Part shown: one piece after another, positions 13,701 to 25,700 of the stretch
Position numbering within the stretch: position 1 is the stretch's first letter
How the letters are laid out: each line of letters begins with the position of its first letter
Source: Lutraria lutraria
Lineage: Eukaryota > Mollusca > Bivalvia > Venerida > Mactridae
Assembly (NCBI GenBank): GCA_964023205.1
Contig: OZ026845.1
Span: 8,442,001-8,506,000, forward strand
Length of the DNA: 64,000 nucleotides
Direction of reading: 5' to 3'
Position numbers and translations under genes: made by a program
The notes under the pieces: model-generated
Database searches by the model: none
What the model saw: only the letters and a program-made list of their open reading frames with translations
Told to the model about the DNA's origin: nothing

Positions 13701-16700
13701 GCTCCAACATACCCCCTCTCAAACGTTGTTTGCAGGGGAATAGTAATACCAAAGTAACAGGTGTAGACAAAATTCATGCTCAAATATTAAAGTTTATATA
13801 CCGGAAGGTAGTAAAATGAATTAACAAAATTTAAAAATAATGGACACGAAGAAATGTAGAAGAGATCAATACCAACATGACTGTTGAGATTTATGATTTA
13901 CAGGCACATGTCCATTCCTAATCTATTCAAGTCTTCATTACCTTAACTGTTTGATCATCTGTAGGAGTTTGTTTCACAGGCTTTTCATTTTCCACCTGGA
14001 TTTTCTGGCTCCTGTGAATCTTTTCCACCTAATTTGAAATTGAAATTTGGTATTTAAATATAGCAATTATCAATTACCAGTAACACACCATCAGATAAAC
14101 ATCTTAATTGATATATTTTACATGGAATATAGTAATAAAGAAAGTATAAGAACAATTCTAAAGATATTATATATTCTGTGAATAAGATGTTTATATGAAC
14201 AGTGTACAATATAATGATTGTAATATAAAATCTTCTACTGGGGAAATAACTGTTGAGGTTTAGAAATTACAGGTGCATGATCATTTATAATCTATTCAAG
14301 TCTTCATTACCTTAATGGTTTCATCATTTGTAGGATGATACTGAGTGACAGGTTCCTTTTCCTCTGTATGGTTATTGTTAGAATTTTCATTTCCAGGGAT
14401 AAATGGGTCTCTTTCATTTCCACCTAATGTGAAATAGGAACATATGGTTAATATAATACATTATATCTAAGTAATAAACTTACATAAATATCTCCAAATT
14501 GAGTCATTTAATTAAGCATGTGGATTACTGGTAGTTACAATACTTTGGTAGGGAAGTCACTGCATGAAGACTTTAAATAAATAGATGCAAGAAATAAATT
14601 TTTATTGTCCTTATTCTTGAGTTTTGAATTTAATAATATCAAACCAACAGGCGTTTATCTTAATGCGGCTCATGCTTAAATATTAAAGTTTGTACTGAAC
14701 ATACAGTAAACAAAAAGTGTTTGTAAGACACAAATGCTCCTCAAAGGCCAACTGGATAGTAAGACACCTTGACCAACTTCCCAACCAAGTCTCATGAGCT
14801 TAGGCCAAATAGTTCTCTGGTTATTGATCTGACAATGTTGGTTACATACTGATCGACCCACTGACATATGCAAAGCAATATATCCCCAATTCTTTAAAAG
14901 GGGCATAATTGAAGTTCCATTAGCTTATTGTTTTAACAAAAACTGGAATTTCTAATATCGTCCCAAAATAATTGTTATCGACAAAAACATCACATTGTAG
15001 AAGATACCAATATCTTTATGATTGTTGAGATTTAGGATTTACAGGTAGATGCTCATTCCTAATCTATTCAAGTCTTCATTGATATTACCTGACTGGTTTG
15101 TGTTTGTTTCAAAAGTTGTCGAGGTTCCATGGTTACCTGATCCCCGTGCATCTAAATTAAATTGGAATTTGGTATTCAAACATAGTACATATCAACAACA
15201 GCCTCAAACAGTTTTTAAATAACTACATCATACATGTAAGATAAAAGTAACAATTGTCCTTAACCTAAACTCCTAAGTTTCAAAGAAAGACAGGCTTTTC
15301 TTAAATTGCACAATTTATTTATTTTGATAGTTGTGTGGATGGTATGACTGTCAATTCAATTATTTTACTTAGAAGTACAACACTTAAGTTCCATTCTTTG
15401 TTTTTATAAAAAATGGTCCAGCAGAATGATTACATATGTACTTAAGGAGAGCTCCTGGTTCACTTAGTGACCAGTACTAACAAATCATGTCAAATTCTGT
15501 AAACATCTGTTTGCTTGCTTGAGTGATTCAGAAATCAAAAATGGGAAATGTATGCAAATGGATGTACCAGTAGTATCTTCAGTCAATTCCGGACATATAA
15601 CAATGTGTCTCTGAACAAAGAAAAGTCTCACCAGCTCATTGTTGTTTGAACAATATAGCAGTTGAATAATGTAACTACGAGGGGTGATCCAGGAGTTTGT
15701 AGACATGGCGTTTTATTAAGAAGTAGTGTCGAGATCGCAGTGCAATTCTAAATTGTACTTAAAAGTAAGCATTTATAGCTATTTAAAACTCACCGTACAC
15801 CTTGAAAACATAAAAAATGGTGAGAGACGTTATAACAATGTCGATTGGATGGACGTGGCGTCATTATGTTAAATTTAGAAGACATCTGAATGAGTAGTTC
15901 TGTAAAAATTTAACTTGAAAAGGTTAACGGCAAAAATCACTAATTTCAAAATAGACGTCACAAATCAGGCAAAACTTCAGGCGGGCAGTTATAAAATTCT
16001 GTGTGAATCATAGGAAGACACATTCCAAAACAAACAAATTATTGAAAACGTGACAAACAAGCCGTCAATGTGTTGTGCACTCGTGTATAAGTAGCATCAT
16101 TGATTTTTGGATGGTCGAGAGGGTGTTGAAGACAATGCTTGGTTCGGGCGACCAGTGGAGGTGTGGGACAGGAAGACTGTGGAACAAGTGCTGGCAAAGA
16201 TCAACCAGGAAAGACTTGAGGGGCGCCACTCAATCAATTTTATCATCCTTTGGTTGCAAGTGGTATGCCATTATATTCAGGGCCTAAATTAAAAATATGT
16301 TTGTTTGCCCTTTACCGACCCTCAATTCTAGAAGAGGGTCGGTAGGTAGGAAAACTATTTTATTTTATTTCTGAATTTGACCTTTTCCTGGCATGAAATT
16401 ACACTTCTATCTAGAAGCATTCTATTGTTATTTTATGTATTCTGCTACCAACAACCATTTATTGTGTGCTTTAATCAATCATAAACATGTACATGTACTC
16501 AGTGCCTTAACACACATTATTGTATATAAGTATAAAAATAAAGTTCTTCCAGATTTTACAATAAAATGTTTTGAGTCGGCATGACTTTTTCGGGTCGGTC
16601 GGTAAAGGGCAAACAAACTTAATTTTAATTTAAGCCCAGGGACTGGGTTGGCCACCAAGAAAACTGCATTCAGTGAAATGAGGAATACTTTGAAAACTTA

Positions 16701-19700
16701 TGAGACTAAGTGCTAAAAACGTTGTACACATAATGTATCATTAATTTTGTAAACGTCGTGCTTGACGTCTTGACCTGCGCTGCGGTTCCTTACACTACTA
16801 GTGTAGAAGTTTTATTGCTTGTCCAATTACAACAATTTTTTCCAGAATTATTGATTAATGTACAGTGGGGTAGGAAATGGAATTTAACATTATTATGTAT
16901 ATTACTTTTTGATTAACAGATACTGTCTACGAATTTCTGGATCACCCCTCGTATATAGCTACAGCCATACAGTTACACCAATTTGTTAAAGTGACACAAA
17001 TCTTAAAAAAATTGTGCATACATAATTCTAAAAACAATCCATTTAATTTCATATATATTCAGTGTATGAGTTTTGAGTGAATGAGTGTAAGCCATAATCA
17101 AAGTACTGAAAGTGCTCATGGAAAGAGAAAGACAGAACAGAAACTAGTTTAACTATTGCATGATGGCGAATATAGAAAAACATAGTACTTTGGTGCACAT
17201 CAAAATTCATGCACGCTGAGCAAGTGACAGCTATGGAAAGCTGTACTATCCTAACTATCTATAGTACAAACATATAAATATATAAATCAATATTACAATT
17301 TATTTCAAAGCCTTTTAAAAACAATATCAAACATTGTGTGTTTTGAAACACAATGCCCCCACTAGGTGACCTCGACCTTTGACCTACTGACCTTAAAATG
17401 CACAGGTCCTGTAAAGGTTATCATAAGGAACCAACATATATGAAGTCTGATGACTGTAGGTGGAAGCGTTTTGATTTTATAGACAAGGTTAAAGTTTCGT
17501 ACAAACGGACAGACAAACATTATACCAACAAGAGGGCCAAGATGGCCCTATATCGCTCACATGACAATCATTGTTTACTCATTAAAACATTGTTTTGAAC
17601 CTGTGACCTAGTTTTTGACCCAAGATGACCTATGTTAGAACTTGTCCTAAATATAAATAAAACAAACATTTGACAAGATTTGGTGAAGATCCAAACAAAA
17701 CTGTGACATCTACGGTGTTAACAAACTTTTCCTAAGATTTGACCTAGTGACCTAGTTATTGACCCCAGATGACCTATGTTCGAACTTGTTTATGATATTA
17801 TAAAGACAAACATTCCAATGAAAACAGTGACTTCTAGAGTGTTCACAAGGTGTTCCAGCATTTTGCCCTCGTGACCTAGTTTTTGAACACAGATGACCCA
17901 TTACCAAACTTAACCTACATATCATTTAAATAAACATTCTCACTGTGTCATGAAGATCTAATGAAAACAGTGATTTCTAGAGTGTTCACAAGGTTTTCCC
18001 TTATTTGGCCCTGGTGACCTAGTTTTTGACCCCAAATGGCCCATTATCGATCTCGTCCGAGATTTTGTCGATATAAACATTCTGATCCAGTTTTGCGAAA
18101 ATTGAGCTAAATATATGGCCCCTAGTGTGTTCACAAGGTAAAAGTTAGACAACCCACAACGACGAACAAGGACTGATCACAAAAGCTCACCATGAGCAGA
18201 AGTGCTCATGTGAGCTAAAAAGTATTTACCATGGATCTATCAATGTGGGGGCATAAAAATTAGATCTGTCGAGAACATGAAACATTTTAATGAAGCATGT
18301 GCATAAAGATACAAATATCTTACTTGTTGAAAGTGTTGGCAGGCATTTTCTACAACAACCTAACAATTTATCTGAAAAAAGAAAGCATATGAATAACCAC
18401 TTTTGCTGGAGATGAAAGTAATGCATCACAAACTTGAAAAATGCTGAACAATAATACCTGGTAAGTAGAAGTCAACAACACAGGCATTATATATATGAAT
18501 CATGACTTTCCTTTTAATAATGATGATAATATTAATGTATTTGAAAAGCTTAACAATCCAAGTTAACTGAAAGTTTTGTTAATGTTGCTTTGCAGGTAGA
18601 GTAATTATGAATACCTAAAATTAAGGAAAAATGGGACCAGAGGATTATATCGCAAAAGATCTGAATTCTTAATGTGCATTAGGGCTGTCCCGATACAGAT
18701 CTCAGCCGATACGATACGTATTGCGATACGGTACTAGCGATATGCGATATCAACGATACGATGTAAAATATTTCAAAGTTTTGAAAAATGTTGTGATATT
18801 AGTGTTTTCTGGGAACTCATTTGATGGTAGAAAGTCCTACTTAACTGTTAAAAAGATGTAAAACTAAAATTTGTTTGTACTTAAAGTCATCAATTTGATT
18901 CACACATAAAAATTATGTTAGTTGATTTTGCCGAAATTAAATCAATTGTGAGAATTATTTAAACAGAAGCAAGTTTAATCTCTGTCCCATAAATGACCTC
19001 ATATCAAGAATAGAACCTAGCCACATAAAATTGTTTAAAGAATCAGGGTTATGATTGTCAAATTGATTAACAATGCTAAATTAATAATGAATAAATAATC
19101 ATATGATGGTGAGACAAGGTTGCTAGTCCCACCACTATACTTGACATCGCGTTGACACTTCTTACAGACAACTACATGCTTCTTTGTTTCATTAATCGGC
19201 CACCCAAAATGCTGCAATATTTTTATGTAAAATTACATGGTGGCGTAATACAATTTATAAGTCAATTTCTACTTGACAAAATCTGAAAATTAGTACTAGT
19301 ATTCGGATCGAATTCGTTGTCTAGCTTTACCTCACGCTGCTATAATGTCTATAAATAGAGTATGGAATCCCGCATTGTCGTCGATGATACGAGAGTAAAT
19401 TCGCAAATTTTGTTCAGTTGTTCAACATCTTAAGAGTTTCTTTAATATAAAATAAAAAACTGCGATACGGCCGATACGGGACCTTCCGATACGATACGCA
19501 TATCGTTCAGCACTGTACCGGTACGTACCGATACGCAGCCATATCGGGACAGCCCTAATGTGCATGTATCTAATTCGTACATATCTGATGAGATTATTCC
19601 ACATAAATGTACGGATACTTACATACCTTTAAACCAAATCGATAAAACTATCGCAAAAAACAAAATGATCCCATGTACAGTGATCACAACAACTGAAAAC

Positions 19701-22700
19701 ACATGAAAAGAATTACATGTACAATGTGTTTCTGATCATATAACAAACTGAAAGAATTGCAATATTATGGACATAAGCTAAACTGAGAACTATTAATAAA
19801 CATTGGATTATTATAATTTGGATATTAAAAATACTGTATACATGTATAAAAAATTTCAATAACAAACCCTGCATAAATCGTTTTATTTGCCAAAAAGTTT
19901 CAGCTCAGGAAGTAGTCCAGCTACAAGGGTTCTACCCAGACGTATGTCTAGGTTTACCTCTAACATTGAAACTGGAAAGTCACCCAATTACCTTGGCTGT
20001 AGAGCGACTTTAATATATGATATGGCAGTCATTTCTCAGACAACATAAAATCTGCTCCAATTTTCACCAGAAATAATAATCAAACAATGGGGAATTTTAC
20101 TAACAAACAGCCCACCGCTATAATAACACATTTCATTAGTAATCTACTGAATGGCAGTATCAAAGCCATTTTGTACGATGCTGATGAATGCATGTTGAAT
20201 ATCAATTTTCACAGAAAGGATTACTCCATTCATACGATGTCATGTGGAATTTGCCAAAAATAATTTCACTGCCTTTGCATGAACTTATGTCGTTAATTGC
20301 AAGAAAATCAGAATGCCCAACATGTTAAATCAACAAATTATCATTCTAAAGCTACAAGATTTCAGAAATTACATATTTAACTAAAGGTTTATATAATTAA
20401 TGTAAGTCACTCTTACTTAGACCAGTATTATTAGTGACACTAGGCTCAGTACTTCTCACAATTTGCTTTGTTGTTGTAGGAGATATTCTGGTTTCACTTG
20501 TAGTAATAATTTGCTTCGGTGTTGTTTGACTGATTTTGAAATCAGTAGTTGGATTTGTTTTTCTGTTTGAATAGAAAAATCAAGTTATAATACATCTCAT
20601 TAAAGGGGCATGCCCAGGAACTGCTGTGTCTTGGGTTTTATCACGTGTAAACCAATTTTTACCGAAAAGTCAAAGAAGAATGTGCATTCCAAAATGACTA
20701 TATATAACACATGCGTTGGTATTTTATGTCGATCTAAATAAAAGGCTGTAAGCCTTTTATTGATGACAACGATATTTCTGATTCGTGTGAGAATTTAACT
20801 GAGCGTGTGCGCTACCTTTCAAAGCAGCCAAACTAGGATATTTACCTATAATTGATCGATAGATAAACTTTATGCCGCATAAATAACCTAACATGCGCAC
20901 TACTTGTATTTTCATGGTTTGCTGACATTTGTCTGCGATGTTTTCGGTTTTGACAGATCCCGAAAGGGTCGGGTTGTGAAAATGACAAATATCTTATGAG
21001 GCCGAAATCGGCAGGTTTGGTAAACTTTGAAATGTGTATATTGAGTAAACTATCGGGATATTTCGTAGATATTTTACATGGCTTTCATGAATTGATTTAG
21101 GAATTAAAACAATACCAATTTAATTGCTATTCGAGACACTTCAATTCCAGGGCATGCCCCTTTAATAGTACATTATTACAGTACACATAGTATTTGTGTG
21201 CTCATTCGACATTGAGATTTATTTGTGCGGTCAATTTTGCATTGCTTACCGGGTATTTGTGTACATTGCAGTGCTTATTGCTATGTGCCATGTGCTGTGT
21301 TCTATTTAAATTTCGTAATGCACTAACCTGTTATGTGTTCATATTTATTCCTTTATTATAACAACACTTTCATACAACTTAAAATTCAACAAACACCAGA
21401 TAGGTCCAAAATGTTACATTCAGCTTATTCATCTGAGTCAATCGCCAAGAATAATTTGTCAGGGATGGAAATTATTAAACTTATAATAATATAAAAATAT
21501 ATAGACAAAACAAATTGCTTCACAACAATGAGTTTGCAAATATAGTGAAGTTCAGACTTCAAGGCCCATTAGCTTTCTGAATTTTGTAATACAGAACAAT
21601 TGATAAAATGATTGTAAAATATAAGAAATATATTCTATTTGCTCTAAAACAATGTTTACATAATGCCTTTTTTAGCCAGATCTCGTAAAAATGTTGTCAG
21701 ATATGCTTTTTCTTATTTTTTGCAATATCATTGAAAACAAGAAATATCTTTAAAAAAAGATAATCGGCGCAGGTACAGTACAAACTTTGTTACTGGAAAT
21801 AATTAATTGTATTGGTTTTTGGATAAATGTACTCAGTCATAGGTCAAGATTATATTTTCTTCTTTTTCTTACCAGCTATATCAGGAAATCGTAAACTTGT
21901 AAAAATTACTGTAAAAATGTTCATATAAGCAAAAAATAACTAATAGTTTGATTCTAATTAATAGTAAATTAAATGTATCTACATTCAGGCAGATGTTGCT
22001 CATACTGTCATATTTGTTTTTGTTTACCATACAAGAACACTAGATCTGTAACTAGCATAACTCATCAGTATGTGATGGTTACTCGATTCGCATGTTTTTT
22101 TAAAGCTTTGTGTGTTTATTTGTTTAAGTTGGTTTCGTCAGTGCATGCAGCATGATTTGACAGATTTGAAATTTAAATATTTTAAACCAAGTGACAGTTC
22201 AGGCGATAAACAATACTCTTGAGTTTAATTTGCATGGTTTAAATGTCTCGATCTGCTGTAGATTTTGATTATTGAATTATTTTCAGACAATTACGAACAA
22301 CTAACAATTACGAATTCTGCCCTAAAATTTCACAATGACAACTTGTTTAACCAATGACAAACAGCCTTATTCAGCTGAAAATTTTGTATCTAACATTTTC
22401 CTTGGTTCAAATGTAGGTGAAAAATTAATTTTAATACAGCTGTGCCGAAAAATACTCATTATACTGTGCTATATTTCTTTATGTACTTTGTGATTAAAAA
22501 TGAAAATTTTGGAATGTTTATAATGAAAGTAAAAGTCAATTTCATTGATAAGACATCAGTCCAGGTAAAATAAGACCTACTTTAATTTTAACATACAAAA
22601 AGCTAATGGGGCTTTAAGTACTTAGTAAGTTTGAATCTGTAGAAATACTACAAGGCACATACTAAAATCCTAATGCATAAATAAATGAAAAGGTTCAAGA

Positions 22701-25700
22701 TTATTTAAAAATAACCTGGTTCTGGATGGCATACAATCATCAGATTCTTCAGATCGATTTGTTCGTTGCGGACAATCTCGCGCACAAGTATAATCTGTAA
22801 AGATACAATAAAAATAAAAAATAAAATATAATTATGATATATTATATAATTGTCATGTTGTATATACAGTGCAACCTCTCTAAAGAACCACTCTTTGTGA
22901 GATGCAAAATTATGTTGTTGTTGCTCAAGAAAGGGCCGCTCTGGAAAGGATGCATTTTATATTATTCAAAGCAAGCAATTTTCAAATCTGACAAATATGA
23001 CATGATATCAACATTTCATACAATTATGTGTCTACACAATTACAAAAGTAAACTTATTTCAGAATAATTTTTTAAATCAGATCAAGTGCATTATAATAAT
23101 TACAATATTATAAATACAGTGATATACATACTTAAAAGCATTTGTTCACCATCAAAACAATCTTTCAATATACAATTCCAATTTTCAGTGCTGCACATTT
23201 TCCCATTTTCAACACTTTCAGGCATATATCCCCTCCGTGCATCACACCGACATGATCTATCTGAGGAAGATCCTGGATCAGAACATGCTATTTTATTGTA
23301 GTCTTTTGTACATTTATTTTCTCTTGGAGAATCACATTTTGAATATGTTGATGAATTTCTCTGTAGTTTTGGATTATACATGTTTTTATTGTAGCATTTT
23401 TCACAATAAACTACCGGGTCTTTTACTTTCTTCTGGTTCACTATAAACGTTAAAACAGGCTCCTCTCCTGAAACAGACACGAAAAAAAGAGTGTACAATA
23501 TACCTCAATATACTGGTTTTTGCAAAATAAGTATAGAATGATATCCAAATACTAGTATTTTTGCAATATTTATATATTTCAATTTTCAAAGAAAAGTGTG
23601 ATTAAACTAGTCTTTTTACAGAGTTAGACCTACAATTAACTAACTAGTTATAACTTTTTTTCTTGTCTAGACAAACTGAGAATAATGACATATAGTTTTG
23701 TATGAAATCTTTTAAAACTAGACAACTTTGTGGTAAATTTCTTTTTTAAAAATCATTGTATTCTTTTACTTGAATCTTTATTCCAATATAGGTTTTAAAG
23801 GGGCATGCCCTGGAACTGCTGAGTTTTATACACCAAAATGCCTTTATCACTTGTAAAAACAATTATTACCGAAAAGTCAAAGAAGAATGTGCCTTCAAAA
23901 ATGGCCCTATAACGCGCGCATGGGTATTTATATGCCGGTTTAAATAAAAGGCTTACAGCCTTTTATTGACGCCAATGATATTTCCGATTCGTCTGAGAAT
24001 TTAACTTAGCGTGCGCGCTGCCTTTCAAGCAGCAAAACAATGATATTTACCTATAATTGATCGATAGATAAGCTTTACGTCGCAAACAATGAACATGACA
24101 TGAGCAATACTTACCATTTCACAGTTTGTTGACTTTTTTTCCGCTTTTGACAGATCCCGAAAGGGTCGAGTTATGAAAATGACGAATATTTTCTAAGGTG
24201 TAATCGGCAGGTTTGGTAAATCTTGAAATGTGTATTTTGAGTCAACTAGCGGGATATTTCGTAAATATTTTACAGGACTTTCATTAATTAATTGAGGCAT
24301 TCAAATGATACCAATTTGATTTATATTCGAGACGCTTCAGTTCCAGGGCATGCCCCTTTAAGTATGTAGCACAGTAAAAAGTCACGAAAAGTCTTTCCAA
24401 AGAAAGCAAAATAATACAGTACTGGAAAGTAATTAAAGTTTATGTTATATGAAATTTAATTAACAATTAAATGTTCACGATATATGGCAATATACTGCAA
24501 TATCTTAGTAAATATCGCAAAATAAATTTTGCTATCAATATCCAGTCCTACAAAGTAAATATATAATATAGTAGCAGTATCCAGCATACATTTCTACTGG
24601 GTCAAACAAAACAAAAAACTACTAAAACCTAATACAAATAAAATTTTAATGAAAACTTTTATAATGCTAACTTAAGTTGGTTACAATGCATGTCACCCTG
24701 AGTTTCATAAATACGGTAATATCAATGCTAATTTATCAAGTCTGTTGACCATGGAAAAATACAATAACACATCATAGCTATATATAGGTGAAATTTGATA
24801 AATAGCCAGTGACGCTATGTTAAATGCAGCTGGTTGTATCAAGGTAGGCTGATTACAGATTAAACTTCAAGGAGGAAATAATTTATCACGAGTTTGGTAC
24901 ATATACCCTTTACATATAAAATAATGACGTATATGTACATATGTCAAGTTTTGAATACCATACTTATCATATTTAATCCTTTTACTTTATTGTGTAATTT
25001 TTCAATATTGATTTTTGTTTCTTTTAAAGCCAATTTGTTTGATAAAACAATTACTATTGCAGCAACTTGACATAAAGACAGGCTCTGTAGATTTAATCTA
25101 ATTCACGGTGGTTAACCGGCTCGGACTTTTTTGGATCAAATCATTGCCCCAGTCTATTTTTGATCGAGCAAAGGACTTTTACTGAATAATTTCTTAAAAA
25201 CAATGGACAAACATCCTGATTCAGGCGCAAAAACATGTACAAATTTTACAATTTCTGTACCAAGGAACTTTAACATGTCTGTTCTTTCCATACATTCAAA
25301 ATAATTAACAATTTCTTGTAAATCTATTCTTTACATCGAGAAATAGTCTGAAGTTTCTAAAGCGAAAGTGAAAGTGCATCAACATTTGCCTGAATTACTA
25401 AGAAAGCACACCGATTTTTCAGACATGCATGTTTATTGCTCTAAAATATATGTATAGTACATTGCCTAGGTGCTGTAGTCAAACTTGGGTCTTTCAGATA
25501 TCAAATTATCAGTTTTTTAACGATCCTAAGAAACTGATCATAACTAGTCCATTTCCATGATCACTAGAAGTCCTTCGCTGCTAAGTTTGTTGTTTTTTCT
25601 CTTTAACAACAATGAACCGAATTTTGACTGGATAAATACCCGATAAATAACATTTGATAAATTATTATTGATCAGTTCAGTAACCATATCGATTGAAAAA

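Larger units (their letters stand above)
15678..16951 (+). mobile_element. Decayed mariner-type transposon with a nested element
   Basis: Inverted ends CGAGGGGTGATCCAG / CTGGATCACCCCTCG, each bounded by TA (15676-15677, 16952-16953), as for Tc1/mariner insertions. A plus-strand stretch at 16100-16280 encodes DGREGVEDNAWFGRPVEVWD and KTVEQVLAKI, the N-terminal helix-turn-helix part of a mariner transposase, with stops before it. A 358-bp element (16280-16637) is inserted in it. It lies in the seventh intron of the receptor-like gene. Confidence 0.85.

Noticed and set aside
17531..18218. Calling this element a Helitron
   Set aside because: Only the 3' hairpin plus CTAA fits; the 5' TC end, A/T insertion site and any Rep/helicase remnant were not shown.
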